Of a stretch of DNA of 64,000 nt, positions 8,519 through 17,522 are shown piece by piece. A model generated the notes under the pieces. That model did not search any database, was not told the origin of the DNA, and was given only the letters and a program-made list of their open reading frames with translations. Every line of letters starts with the position of its first letter. Position 1 is the first letter of the stretch. The stretch comes from Faecalibacterium duncaniae (GTDB lineage Bacteria; Bacillota; Clostridia; Oscillospirales; Ruminococcaceae), in the NCBI RefSeq assembly GCF_010509575.1, contig NZ_CP048437.1, positions 2,480,001-2,544,000 on the forward strand. Reading direction: 5' to 3'. A program made the position numbers and the translations under genes.

Positions 8519-9889
8519 ATGAGCAAGGCAATTTCCCGTCGTGATTTCCTGAAGGTCACCGGTGCTGTTGGTGCAGCTGGTCTGCTGGCTGCCTGCGGCG
8601 GCAATGGCGGCGCTGCTTCCAGCACCGCTTCTTCCGCAGCCGAGGCTGCTTCTGTGGCTGGCCTGAGCAGCGATCCCGTTACCCTGACCATGAGCTGGTG
8701 GGGCGGCGAGTCCCGCCACAACGCTTATCAGGAGGCCCTGAAGGCTTTCTCTGCTGAGCACACCACCATCACCGTCAACCCCACCTTCGCTGCATGGTCC
8801 GGCTGGGAGGACACCATGTCCACCAAGTTTGCAGGCGGCGTGGCTGAGGATGTCTGCCAGATCAACTGGAACTGGCTGTACAACTACTCCGGCAACGGCC
8901 AGACCTTCCTGGATCTGAACAGCGTCACCGATTACCTGGATATGTCCCAGTGGGACGACGCAAAGCTGGGTGCCTGCAACGTTGCAAATGCACAGCAGTG
9001 CGTGCCCATCTCCATGACCGGCCGTATCTTCTACTGGAACATGACCACCTTTAACAAGGCTGGCATCACCGAGGTTCCCGCCACTGAGGATGACCTGTTT
9101 GCAGCAGGCAAGGCTTTCCAGGAGAAGTTGGGCGATGATTACTATCCCCTGCACCTGGGCGCATACGACCGTATGATCCTGATGGTGTTCTACCTCGAGT
9201 CCAAGTACGGCAAGGACTGGGCAGATCCCACCACCTCTACCCTGAACTACACCGCTGACGAGATCGCCGAGGGCATCGACTTCATCAAGAGCCTGGTCGA
9301 CGGCCACGTCATCATGCCGCTGCCCACCTACTACGGTGCAAACGGCGACGGTGCTACCCACCAGTCCAACGAGTGGATCACCGGCAAGATCGCCGGCATC
9401 TTCGAGTGGGATTCCGCTGCTTCCAAGTACCAGGACGCTCTGGACGAGGAGAACAAGCCCGGCTTCACCGTTGGTGAGGAGATCAAGTTCGGCGATTACA
9501 ACGGCGGCTTCTCCAAGGTCTCCATGGGCATGGCCATCACCAAGACCTGCAAGAACCCCGCTGAGGCTGCTACCCTGATCGAGTACCTGTGGAACGGCGA
9601 CGGCGCTGCCATCATGGGTTCCGAGTGCGGCATCCCCGCTTCCAAGGCTGGTCTGGCTACCGCTCAGGCTGCCGGTAAGATCAACGAGCTGGTCGCTGAG
9701 GCAAACGGCAAGGTCATGAGCTTTGTTTCCTGCCAGCTGGATCCCCTGTTCGAGTCTTCCGATTTGAAGGCTACCGGCACCGGCACCTATCAGGAAGTGT
9801 TCGATACCGTTGACTACGACAACAAGAGCGGCGCAGATGTTGTTGACGTTCTGCTGGACGGCATGTCTGCTGTTGGCTACACTGTCTGA
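8519..9889 (+). CDS. Sugar ABC transporter substrate-binding lipoprotein
   Basis: A 456-residue extracellular solute-binding protein (family 1 type). The leader combines a twin-arginine-like SRRDFLK, a hydrophobic core and the lipobox LAAC (Cys26), followed by a low-complexity Ser/Ala linker, so it is expected to be lipid-anchored outside the membrane. The mature part resembles binding proteins for oligosaccharides. Followed by two permeases and, after an AraC regulator, two pectin-degrading enzymes, so the ligand is probably an oligogalacturonide or a rhamnogalacturonan fragment (inference). Its codon use is strongly biased, suggesting high expression. An AGGAGG-type site precedes the ATG. 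Confidence 0.93.
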   Translation: MSKAISRRDFLKVTGAVGAAGLLAACGGNGGAASSTASSAAEAASVAGLSSDPVTLTMSWWGGESRHNAYQEALKAFSAEHTTITVNPTFAAWSGWEDTMSTKFAGGVAEDVCQINWNWLYNYSGNGQTFLDLNSVTDYLDMSQWDDAKLGACNVANAQQCVPISMTGRIFYWNMTTFNKAGITEVPATEDDLFAAGKAFQEKLGDDYYPLHLGAYDRMILMVFYLESKYGKDWADPTTSTLNYTADEIAEGIDFIKSLVDGHVIMPLPTYYGANGDGATHQSNEWITGKIAGIFEWDSAASKYQDALDEENKPGFTVGEEIKFGDYNGGFSKVSMGMAITKTCKNPAEAATLIEYLWNGDGAAIMGSECGIPASKAGLATAQAAGKINELVAEANGKVMSFVSCQLDPLFESSDLKATGTGTYQEVFDTVDYDNKSGADVVDVLLDGMSAVGYTV

Positions 9890-9923
9890 TCTTCTTTGCT
9901 GACCTGAGTCAAATTACATATCA

Positions 9924-9961
9924 GGGGCATCGTCCACCCGTAGGCCCGATGCCCCTTTTTT
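9924..9961 (+). terminator. Intra-operon terminator/attenuator
   Basis: Arms GGGGCATCG and CGATGCCCC followed by TTTTTT, between the binding-protein gene and the permeases. Partial termination here would give excess binding protein over permease, as in many sugar importers. Confidence 0.82.
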
Positions 9962-10053
9962 CTCAGGCACAGGTTACAATTTTCTGACAAATCTGTTGCC
10001 AAAGTGTGACATAAGGTTTGTTGCACTGATTTTCACCAAAGGAGGATCCCCGG

Positions 10054-10980
10054 ATGAAAGAAAGCAAAGCGCCCTCTCTCGGGCGTACCCCCGCACAGAA
10101 GTTCCTGGATAAGTGGCAGGGTCTGATCTACCTGATCCCCTGGATCATCGGCTTTATCGTGTTCAAGGCCATCCCCTTCGGTCAGTCGCTGTATTACAGT
10201 TTCACCGACATGAACTTCTTCAATGGCATCCACCAGTACGGCGTGATGAACTACGTCACCGCCTTCTCTGATGCCAAGGTCACCAAGGCTCTGGTCACCA
10301 CCTTCAAGTACGCCTTCATCACCGTGCCCCTGAAGCTGATCTTTGCTCTGTTCATCGCATACATCCTGAACTTCAAGATCGCCTGCGTGAACCTGTTCCG
10401 TACCGTTTACTACATCCCGTCCATTCTGGGTGGCTCCGTTGCCATCGCCGTGCTGTGGAAGGCTGTTTTCCGTGATGATGGTCTGGTCAACACCATCATC
10501 CGCGCCATCACCTTCGGCCACGCACAGGGCCCCTCCTGGCTGAGCGACCCCAACTATGCGCTGTGGATCATCTGCTTCCTGCGCATCTGGCAGTTCGGCT
10601 CCGCCATGGTGCTGTTCCTGGCCGCCCTGAAGGGCGTGCCTGCAGACCTGTACGAGGCTGCCACCATCGATGGTGCCGGTAAGTGGAAGCAGTTCTTCTC
10701 CATCACTGTTCCCATGATCACCCCCATCATCTTCTACAACCTGGTCACTCAGATCTGCCAGGCTTTCCAGGAGTTCAACGGCCCCTTCATCATCACCAAC
10801 GGCGGCCCGCGCAACTCCACCACCCTGATCTCCATTCTGGTTTACAACTACGCCTTCAAGTCCAACCAGATGGGCATGGCTTCCGCTCTGGCCTGGATCA
10901 TGTTCGTGATCGTCTGCATCCTCACGATCATCGCCTTCACCAGCCAGAAGAAGTGGGTCTACTACTCGGATGAAAGGTAA
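10054..10980 (+). CDS. Sugar ABC transporter permease (MalF/UgpA type)
   Basis: A 308-residue inner-membrane protein with about six helices. The EAA loop that docks the ATPase is visible as YEAATIDGAGKWKQFFSITV. It pairs with the next permease (11 bases downstream). No ATP-binding gene is present in the locus, so a shared MsmX/MalK-like ATPase encoded elsewhere is probably used, as is usual for Bacillota CUT1 importers. The ATG follows AAAGGAGG. Confidence 0.93.
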   Translation: MKESKAPSLGRTPAQKFLDKWQGLIYLIPWIIGFIVFKAIPFGQSLYYSFTDMNFFNGIHQYGVMNYVTAFSDAKVTKALVTTFKYAFITVPLKLIFALFIAYILNFKIACVNLFRTVYYIPSILGGSVAIAVLWKAVFRDDGLVNTIIRAITFGHAQGPSWLSDPNYALWIICFLRIWQFGSAMVLFLAALKGVPADLYEAATIDGAGKWKQFFSITVPMITPIIFYNLVTQICQAFQEFNGPFIITNGGPRNSTTLISILVYNYAFKSNQMGMASALAWIMFVIVCILTIIAFTSQKKWVYYSDER

Positions 10981-10991
10981 GGTGTGACAGT

Positions 10992-11849
10992 ATGGGAATG
11001 AAAGCATCCAACGCCATTGCGACGTTTTTTAAGTATCTTGTCCTGATCCTGGTGGGCCTGATCATGATCTATCCCCTGCTGTGGATGGTCAGCGCTACCT
11101 TTAAGGACAACAGCGAGATCTTTGCAGGCATCGGCCTGTGGATCAAGAACCCCACCCTGGAGGGCTACAAGAACGCGCTGAACAACTTCGGCGGTTCCAT
11201 CAACATCCTGCAGGCCATGCTGAACACTTATTCTTATGTTCTGCCCAAGGTCATCTGCACGGTGGTCTCCTCCTGCATTGCAGCCTACGGCTTTGGCCGT
11301 TTCGACTTCCCGGGCCGGAAGATCCTGTTCAGCATCATGCTGGCCACCCTGTTCCTGCCTCAGGTCGTTCTGAACGTTCCTCAGTTCCTGCTATACACCA
11401 AGTTCGGCTGGGTCAACAGCCCGTTCTATCTGGCCATCTGGGTCCACACTGCATTTGCAACTGAGACCTACTTTGTTTACCAGCTGGTGCAGTTCATGCG
11501 CAATGTCCCGCGCGATCTGGACGAGGCTGCCGCCATTGATGGCTGCAACTCCTTCCAGACCCTGTACAAGGTCATTGTCCCCATGCTGATGCCCGCTCTG
11601 GTGTCCTGCGCACTGTTCCAGTTCATGTGGAGCTGCAACGACTTCATGGGCCCCCTGCTTTACGTGCAGACCCCTGCAAAGTACCCCATGTCCCTGTTCG
11701 TCAAGCTGTCCATGGACGGTGATACCGGCTTTGCCTGGAACCGTATCCTGGCCCTGTCCCTGATCTCCATCCTGCCGCAGCTGATCGTTTTCTTCTGTGC
11801 ACAGGATCAGTTCGTCGAAGGTATCTCCGCCGGTGCTGTCAAGGGCTAA
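10992..11849 (+). CDS. Sugar ABC transporter permease (MalG/UgpE type)
   Basis: A 285-residue partner permease with six predicted helices and the EAA loop DEAAAIDGCNSFQTLYKVIV. Together with the upstream permease it forms the membrane channel of the importer. A strong terminator follows the gene. Confidence 0.93.
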   Translation: MGMKASNAIATFFKYLVLILVGLIMIYPLLWMVSATFKDNSEIFAGIGLWIKNPTLEGYKNALNNFGGSINILQAMLNTYSYVLPKVICTVVSSCIAAYGFGRFDFPGRKILFSIMLATLFLPQVVLNVPQFLLYTKFGWVNSPFYLAIWVHTAFATETYFVYQLVQFMRNVPRDLDEAAAIDGCNSFQTLYKVIVPMLMPALVSCALFQFMWSCNDFMGPLLYVQTPAKYPMSLFVKLSMDGDTGFAWNRILALSLISILPQLIVFFCAQDQFVEGISAGAVKG

Positions 11850-11893
11850 GCACCCCCTCTGCGGACAGAACCATTGACTTTCGATGAATAAGC

Positions 11894-11928
11894 AACGCCC
11901 CCTGTGCACAGCACAGGGGGCGTTGTTC
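11894..11928. terminator. Bidirectional terminator between transporter and araC-type gene
   Basis: Perfect 14-base arms AACGCCCCCTGTGC and GCACAGGGGGCGTT with a three-base loop, between convergent genes. A T-rich stretch follows on the plus strand. Confidence 0.85.
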
Positions 11929-12744
11929 TTATCCGCGGTGGCTCTTGCGGTATTGCAGCGGCCCCGTTCCCATCGTCTCGCGGAACACGCGGCGGAAATG
12001 GGCGGCGGAGGCAAAGCCGGTCTGCTCGGCCACCGCGCTGATGTTCAGGTCGGTGCTCTCCAGCAGACGCTGGGCAGCCTCGATGCGGCGGCCATTGATG
12101 TAATCCACAATGGACTGGCCCGTGACCCGCCGGAACAGTCGGCTCAGGTAATAGGGTGACAGGTAGAACCGCGCAGCCACATCTGTCAGGGAAAATTTCT
12201 GCTGGTAGTTGGCTGCAAGGTAAGCGCAGATCTGTTCCACCGTCTCGTTGCGGGGGCGGATATCCTGTTTTTCACTGCGGCACTCCTGCTCCACATAGTG
12301 CAGGATGAGGGTAAGATAGATCATGCCGGGGCTTTCCGGCTCGCTCTCGGCGCTCTGCATCATGCCCAACAGGGTGCGCAGGCGGCCTGACCACTGCACC
12401 GGGCCGTACAGGGCCGTTTGTGCTCCCGGCTCGAACAGCGGCATGAAATCCCGCTGCATCAGGTTTTTGAGCACCGGGAGAACGCCCGCCGGGAACCGGC
12501 AGCCGAGGAGCTCGGGGGCAATGTGGCCCGCCTGCTGCAGCAGGCCTCCGCCGGGGCCCAGCAGCAGCACACAGCCCGGGTTCACCAGCAGGCTCTCGCC
12601 GCCCCGCACCAGCGTAAAGCTGCCGCCGGACACCAGAATGATCCGGCAGATCTCCTCCTCCTCGGCCAGCTCATACTGGCCGGTCTGGAACCGCAGCGCC
12701 TTTGCCGTTACCCGGCCGCTCCATTTTTCCCGTTCCGCTTTCAT
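11929..12744 (-). CDS. AraC family transcriptional regulator
   Basis: The 271-residue protein has an N-terminal sensing domain (about 1-160) and a C-terminal AraC double helix-turn-helix: FSLTDVAARFYLSPYYLSRL, then the second motif NISAVAEQTGFASAAHFRRV and the closing PLQYRKSH. It is divergent from the GH28 gene and convergent with the transporter, so it most likely controls this pectin locus. ATG was preferred over a GTG two codons upstream. Its putative promoter overlaps one of two 25-base direct repeats, suggesting autoregulation. Confidence 0.92.
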   Translation of the reverse strand: MKAEREKWSGRVTAKALRFQTGQYELAEEEEICRIILVSGGSFTLVRGGESLLVNPGCVLLLGPGGGLLQQAGHIAPELLGCRFPAGVLPVLKNLMQRDFMPLFEPGAQTALYGPVQWSGRLRTLLGMMQSAESEPESPGMIYLTLILHYVEQECRSEKQDIRPRNETVEQICAYLAANYQQKFSLTDVAARFYLSPYYLSRLFRRVTGQSIVDYINGRRIEAAQRLLESTDLNISAVAEQTGFASAAHFRRVFRETMGTGPLQYRKSHRG

Positions 12745-12776
12745 CCGCACACCCCATTCAACAGTTTCTTTTTCTC

Positions 12777-12869
12777 AGTGTACCATGCCTGCCACCTGTG
12801 GGCAACCCCCTACTCAAACACACTTTACATGGTCAAGTGTAAAACATGCCCGTCACCTGTGGGCAACCC
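12777..12869. promoter_or_regulatory. Divergent control region with two 25-base direct repeats
   Basis: CATGCC(T/C)G(C/T)CACCTGTGGG followed by CAACC occurs at 12784-12808 and again at 12845-12869, with 23 of 25 bases identical and starts 61 bases apart. The first copy overlaps a minus-strand TTGCCC-N17-TACACT promoter (12777-12805) of the AraC gene; the second is followed on that strand by TTGCCC-N19-TACACT. A TTTACA-N8-TGTAAA palindrome lies between them (12824-12843). AraC proteins typically bind such tandem direct repeats. Confidence 0.6.
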
Positions 12870-12904
12870 ATAAATCTTTCAACATCCAAGGAGGCATCCT
12901 GTTT

Positions 12905-14461
12905 ATGAAGCTTTCCCTGATCCGTTCCATGACCCGCAGTGCCGTGTTCGAGCTGGAAAACGGCCTGTGCTATCGTCCGGCGCATCCCTTCACCATTCAG
13001 CTGAACGGCGAGACCGTTTACACTGCCTGCGAGACCAACGTGTTCTCCCTGTTCAGCCTGCTGCCCGGCACCCCCTACACGGTTGCCGTGCAGGCTGAGG
13101 GCGAGACCCTGACCCTCGATTTCACCACTGAGGCTGAGACCTTCTTTGTGGACGCATCCCGCTACGGCCTGGTGGCCGACGGCACCACCGACAACACCGG
13201 CAAGCTGCAGGCTGCCCTTTCCACCTGCCCCAAAGGCGGCACGGTGTATGTGCCCGCCGGGCGCTACCGCACCTCCAGCCTGTTTATGAAGAGCTGCACC
13301 ACCCTCTACCTGGAAAAGGGTGCTGTGCTGCTGGGCGACAATGACCGCACCCACTACCCCATCCTGCCCGGTGTCATCCCCAGTGAGAACGAGGTGGATG
13401 AATACTACCTGACCGGCTGGGAGGGCAACCCGCTGGACAGCTTTGCCGGTCTGCTGAACATCACTCAGGTGCACGACGTGGTGGTGACCGGCGAGGGCAC
13501 GCTGGACTGCGATGCCCAGAACGGCGACTGGTGGATCAACCAGAAGGTCAAGCGGATCGCATGGCGGCCCCGCGCGGTGGCCGCGGTGGACAGTGAGAAT
13601 GTCTGCCTGCACGGCATCACGGTGCAGAACAGCTACTCCTGGACCATCCACCCCATCTTTGTCAAGCATCTGGATCTGCTGAACTTCAACATCAACAACC
13701 CCTACAACGCCCCCAACACCGACGGCATCGACCCCGAGAGCTGCGAGTACATCCGCATCATCGGTGCGAACATCCATGTGGGTGACGACTGCATTGCCAT
13801 GAAAGCCAGCAAGGTGTTCCTGGGCATGAAGCTGAAAAAGAGCTGTGAGCACACTGTGATCCGGAACTGCCTGCTGGACAAGGGCCATGGCGGCATCGTC
13901 ATCGGCAGCGAGATGAGCGGCGGCGTGAAGGATATGGTGGTGACCCAGTGCCTGATGGACCACACCGACCGCGGCCTGCGGGTCAAGACCCGGCGCGGCC
14001 GCGGCAACACCGCCGTCATCGACGGGCTGGTGTTCCGCAATGTGGAGATGCGGGGCGTCAAGACTCCCTTTGTCATCAATATGTTCTATTTCTGTGACCC
14101 GGACGGCCACAGCCCCTATGTCCAGTGCCGCGATGCTATGCCGGTGGATGAGTACACCCCCAAGCTGGGCAGCCTGACCATGGAGGATATCGTGGCTACC
14201 GACGCACAGTTCGCGGGCTGCTACTTCGACGGCCTGCCGGAGCAGCCCATCGAGCGCATCTCCATGAAGAATGTCACCATCACCTTTGACCCCAACGCCG
14301 AAGCCGGTCAGGCCGCCATGGCGGACAACCGCCCCAACGTGAAAAAGCTGGCCATCTACGCGGAGAACGTCAAGGAGATTGACCTGCACAACGTCAAGAT
14401 CACCGGCTACGAGGGCGAGCGCCTGCGCTTTGCCAATGTCGGCCATTTCGAGGAGGACTGA
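12905..14461 (+). CDS. GH28 polygalacturonase/exo-galacturonidase
   Basis: Hydrolyses galacturonic acid chains. The 518-residue protein has an N-terminal fibronectin-like region (about 20-80), then the pectin-lyase-like beta-helix beginning FFVDASRYGLVADGTTDNT. GH28 catalytic signatures are intact: NTDGID (271-276), GDDCIA (Asp294/295), GHG (327-329) and RVK (359-361). No signal peptide is visible, so it should act on imported oligomers in the cytoplasm. Start: ATG ten bases after AAGGAGG. The GH105 gene starts three bases after its stop, so both are one transcript. Confidence 0.95.
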   Translation: MKLSLIRSMTRSAVFELENGLCYRPAHPFTIQLNGETVYTACETNVFSLFSLLPGTPYTVAVQAEGETLTLDFTTEAETFFVDASRYGLVADGTTDNTGKLQAALSTCPKGGTVYVPAGRYRTSSLFMKSCTTLYLEKGAVLLGDNDRTHYPILPGVIPSENEVDEYYLTGWEGNPLDSFAGLLNITQVHDVVVTGEGTLDCDAQNGDWWINQKVKRIAWRPRAVAAVDSENVCLHGITVQNSYSWTIHPIFVKHLDLLNFNINNPYNAPNTDGIDPESCEYIRIIGANIHVGDDCIAMKASKVFLGMKLKKSCEHTVIRNCLLDKGHGGIVIGSEMSGGVKDMVVTQCLMDHTDRGLRVKTRRGRGNTAVIDGLVFRNVEMRGVKTPFVINMFYFCDPDGHSPYVQCRDAMPVDEYTPKLGSLTMEDIVATDAQFAGCYFDGLPEQPIERISMKNVTITFDPNAEAGQAAMADNRPNVKKLAIYAENVKEIDLHNVKITGYEGERLRFANVGHFEED

Positions 14462-14464
14462 CCC

Positions 14465-15610
14465 ATGACCCATGAAGAAATTCTCACCCTGCTGGGCGAC
14501 TATGTGGACTACCTGATCGCCAATTCCAGCGCCGAAGCCCCCATGTGGAACATTGAAAAGGTGCGCAGCGGCAAGCCCAACAAGTGGAACTACATCGACG
14601 GCTGCATGATCACGGCCTGCCTGAGCCTTTACAAAACCACCGGGGACGAGAAGTACCTGAGCTTCTCCAAGGACTTCATCGACTTCTTTGTGCAGGAGGA
14701 TGGCTCCATCAAGACCTATGACCCCAAGGAGTATAACCTGGACAACGTGAACCAGGGCAAGAACCTGTTCACCCTGTACGACATCTTCGGAGATGAGAAG
14801 TACCGCCGGGCCATTGACACCATCCGCAGCCAGCTGCTCACCCAGCCCCGCACCAAGGAGGGCAACTTCTGGCACAAGGATATCTACCCCTGGCAGGTCT
14901 GGCTGGACGGCACCTACATGGCCCAGCCCTTCTACATGGAGTACGAGACCCGCTACAACAAGATGCAGGGCTGTATTGACAGCTACAAGCAGTTTATGAA
15001 CATCAAAAAACACATGCGGGACGAAAAGACCGGCCTGTACTACCACGGCTACGACGAGAGCCGCCAGATGTACTGGGCTGACCCCGTGACCGGCTGCAGC
15101 CCCAACTTCTGGCTGCGGGCCATGGGCTGGTTCATGGTGGCCATGGTGGATGTGCTGGAGCGGATGGACGAGCAGCTGTACAACGAGTACCGCGGCATCA
15201 TGGCACAGCTCCGCCAGACCATTGAGGATGTGCACAAGTTCCAGGACGAGGAGACCGGCATGTTCTGGCAGGTGATGGATCACCCCGGCGTGGAGGGCAA
15301 CTACCTTGAGACCAGCGGCACTGCCCTGTTCGCCTATGCGGTGCTCAAGGGCGTGCGCCTGGGCTACCTGCCCAAGCGGATGGCTGCCTGGGCTGAGAAA
15401 GCCTTCTACGGCACCTGTGACAGGTACCTCTCCAAGAACCCGGACGGCAGCCTGCAGCTGGATGGCATCTGCCTGGTGGCAGGTCTGGGCGGCAAGGACC
15501 ACCGCGACGGCTCCCTGGCCTACTACTTCAGTGAGCCTGTGGTCTGCAACGATGCCAAGGGCGTAGGCCCCCTGGTGCTGGCCTACACCGAGATGATCGC
15601 CCGCAAGTAA
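14465..15610 (+). CDS. GH105 unsaturated rhamnogalacturonyl/glucuronyl hydrolase
   Basis: Removes the 4,5-unsaturated uronic acid left at the non-reducing end by pectate or rhamnogalacturonan lyases. The 381-residue protein has the (alpha/alpha)6-barrel pattern of YteR/YesR, with the catalytic aspartate in VWLDGTYMAQPFY (Asp148) and GVEGNYLETSGTALFAYA near the C-terminus. There is no signal peptide, so it works on imported disaccharides. It is translationally close-coupled to the GH28 gene, and a strong terminator follows. Confidence 0.94.
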   Translation: MTHEEILTLLGDYVDYLIANSSAEAPMWNIEKVRSGKPNKWNYIDGCMITACLSLYKTTGDEKYLSFSKDFIDFFVQEDGSIKTYDPKEYNLDNVNQGKNLFTLYDIFGDEKYRRAIDTIRSQLLTQPRTKEGNFWHKDIYPWQVWLDGTYMAQPFYMEYETRYNKMQGCIDSYKQFMNIKKHMRDEKTGLYYHGYDESRQMYWADPVTGCSPNFWLRAMGWFMVAMVDVLERMDEQLYNEYRGIMAQLRQTIEDVHKFQDEETGMFWQVMDHPGVEGNYLETSGTALFAYAVLKGVRLGYLPKRMAAWAEKAFYGTCDRYLSKNPDGSLQLDGICLVAGLGGKDHRDGSLAYYFSEPVVCNDAKGVGPLVLAYTEMIARK

Positions 15611-15625
15611 TACACGACACAGCAA

Positions 15626-15672
15626 AAAAGCGAACCGCCATGGTGACAGATGCCATGGCGGTTCGCTTTTAC
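15626..15672. terminator. Strong bidirectional terminator
   Basis: Perfect 18-base arms starting AAAAGCGAACCGCC and ending GCGGTTCGCTTTT, with a nine-base loop, close the pectin operon. The next 100 bases to the convergent gene show no further feature. Confidence 0.92.
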
Positions 15673-15780
15673 ACTTTTTTCTTCGAGCACCCATCGTCCG
15701 GGTGCACATTCAGTATACCCGGACAGGTGCCCCCTGTAAAAGGTATCTTTTGTATTGCTGTGATATGTTTTTTGTATGGC

Positions 15781-16272
15781 TCACACTTCCGTGTGGGAGG
15801 CCGCGCTGCTGTCTTCATTTTCCTCATCGAGGTCAGGGCCGGTGCCCTCGTCCAGATCAAGGCGCAGGCGGTCGCTTTCCGCATCATCCAAGTCCCGTTC
15901 CTGCCGGGCATCGTATTCGATCCAGAACTCCTCCCGGTGCAGGGCAAAATCAAAGGCTGCCATCAGGCAGGCCCCGCCAAAGGCGCTGACCATCAGCACG
16001 ATGCAGAGGAGCACCGAGAGGAAATCGTACTTCCAGCGCTGAGGCCTTGCGGCAAAATACAGCACCTCGCACCCCAGCAGGATCAGCCCTGCCGCCGGGG
16101 CGATCTTCAGCGCAAGCTCCCAGTTGAAATGCGGCACAAAGAAATAGCAGAGGAACAGCACGCCGCAGGCGATCAGGCAGACTCCCAGTGTCAGGGTGCC
16201 CACCCGGCGCACCGGGGCACTCTCCGGGGCTTTGGGGGCCGGGCGCTCTGTTGTGTTATTCTTCTCGTCCAT
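15781..16272 (-). CDS. Membrane protein of the sigma-factor operon, function unknown
   Basis: A 163-residue protein with about four hydrophobic segments (TLTLGVCLIACGVLFLCYFF, then APAAGLILLGCEVLYFAA, then FLSVLLCIVLMVSAFGGACL) and a very acidic C-terminal tail rich in Asp and Glu. The pattern resembles LiaF/DUF5668-like small membrane proteins, but I cannot assign a family securely. Its start overlaps the end of the upstream membrane-protein gene, with GGAGG preceding the chosen ATG. Last gene of the sigma/anti-sigma operon. Confidence 0.75.
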   Translation of the reverse strand: MDEKNNTTERPAPKAPESAPVRRVGTLTLGVCLIACGVLFLCYFFVPHFNWELALKIAPAAGLILLGCEVLYFAARPQRWKYDFLSVLLCIVLMVSAFGGACLMAAFDFALHREEFWIEYDARQERDLDDAESDRLRLDLDEGTGPDLDEENEDSSAASHTEV

Positions 16273-16933
16273 CGTCCTCATCCTCCGGGTCAAGGGTCAC
16301 CTCACCGGTCGTATCCGGCTCTGCCTTGCGGGCAAAGCGGTCCAGCAGGCTGGGCATCTTCTTTTCGGGCTGATACTCCTGAAAATCGGTCTCCTCCGGG
16401 GCGGCGGCTTCCGGGGCAGCTTTCTTTGCTCTGGGGCCCCGCACCAGCCAGATACCGCACAGGATCAGCGCCACGCAGAGCACCACCTCGGGCAGTTGAT
16501 CCATCACCAGATAGATGGCCCGCCACACCGGAGCCTTCTGACCCCAGCGCCACAGGATATCGCCCAGCGTGTTCATAATGATCTGCTCGTAGGCGATCAG
16601 CGCACCGATGGCGATCAGGCACCAGCCCACCAGCTTGTGGCTGTCCATCATCATCCGTGCAAGGCGCTTGTCCTGCGGATCGAAGTGGACCAGATAATCG
16701 TCCTCCGGGGCGGTGCCCATGCTGATCTGGGCACGCAGGTTGAAGGTGTCGAAAAAGCTGTACATGAACACCACCAGCAGCGCAAACGCGATGGGCGGGA
16801 TCAGCATGGCTGCCATGCTGATGGCAGCCGCCATCAGCACCAGCGAAAGGCCGCGCTTCATATATCCCTGATACATCTGGCCCGCGCCCGGGATAAAGGC
16901 GAACAGCAGGGTCAGGATGCCATTTTTCTTCAT
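16256..16933 (-). CDS. Membrane protein with TM2-like N-terminus, function unknown
   Basis: The 225-residue protein begins GILTLLFAFIPGAGQMYQGY, the pattern of TM2/small-integral-membrane proteins, followed by further hydrophobic helices and an acidic cytoplasmic tail. It sits between the anti-sigma-like gene (10 bases upstream) and another membrane protein (overlapping), so it probably belongs to the envelope response controlled by the sigma factor. No enzymatic motif is seen. Confidence 0.78.
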   Translation of the reverse strand: MKKNGILTLLFAFIPGAGQMYQGYMKRGLSLVLMAAAISMAAMLIPPIAFALLVVFMYSFFDTFNLRAQISMGTAPEDDYLVHFDPQDKRLARMMMDSHKLVGWCLIAIGALIAYEQIIMNTLGDILWRWGQKAPVWRAIYLVMDQLPEVVLCVALILCGIWLVRGPRAKKAAPEAAAPEETDFQEYQPEKKMPSLLDRFARKAEPDTTGEVTLDPEDEDDGREE

Positions 16934-16943
16934 AATCGTTCCC

Positions 16944-17522
16944 TCATTTCTCTGTATTCGGGGTGTTGCCCGCGATCTTATCGGTCACATCCGTGAGCAG
17001 CTTGTGGAGCAAAGAGGAGCTTTCGCCGGCATAGCGGCGGTCCTGTTTTGTCTCCACGGGTCTCCCCAGCTGTTCCGGCGCGGCCTGCGGTCGGTCGTCC
17101 TCAATGGGGCGGTATTGCAGGGTGTTCTCCGGAGCCGGGTCGTTCTGGCCGGGTTCCCAGAGCTGGCTCTGGTCGGTTTCCAGCACGGTCTCCCGCCCGG
17201 CACCATACTGGATGATCTGCTGCAGCGCCCCGCTCCGCCACAGGGTCAGGGCCAGCACAGCGGCCACACCGGCCACGGCAGCCCTGCCATAGGTATTCTG
17301 CATCAGGCGGGCCCAGATCGTGCCCATCACCGCGCCCTGCACACTCTTTGGCGGTGTTTCCAGTGCATCGGCGGTCAAAAGGGCCGTGTAGCGGTCCATG
17401 CACTGGTCACAATAGGAGAGGTGTTCGGCGGCTTCCAGCCTGCCCAGCTCATCCAGCTGGCCGTTCATCATGGCCCGGAAGCCCGCGTCGGTCATGCAGC
17501 CATCTTCACGAAACAATTCCAT
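16944..17522 (-). CDS. Anti-sigma-like membrane protein with zinc-finger motif
   Basis: A 192-residue protein whose N-terminal domain contains AAEHLSYCDQCMDRY, the HxxxCxxC part of a zf-HC2/ZAS anti-sigma domain. One membrane helix follows (AAVAGVAAVLALTLW, about residues 82-97), then a proline-rich extracytoplasmic part. It overlaps the sigma gene by 17 bases, typical of translational coupling of a sigma factor to its inhibitor. Likely role: sequester the sigma factor at the membrane until an envelope signal arrives (inference). Confidence 0.85.
   Translation of the reverse strand: MELFREDGCMTDAGFRAMMNGQLDELGRLEAAEHLSYCDQCMDRYTALLTADALETPPKSVQGAVMGTIWARLMQNTYGRAAVAGVAAVLALTLWRSGALQQIIQYGAGRETVLETDQSQLWEPGQNDPAPENTLQYRPIEDDRPQAAPEQLGRPVETKQDRRYAGESSSLLHKLLTDVTDKIAGNTPNTEK

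Noticed and set aside
12833..15709. A 958-codon open frame antisense to the GH28 and GH105 genes
   Set aside because: It arises from third-position GC bias of the real genes; both enzymes have intact motifs on the plus strand, and the antisense product is low-complexity His/Val/Gly-rich.
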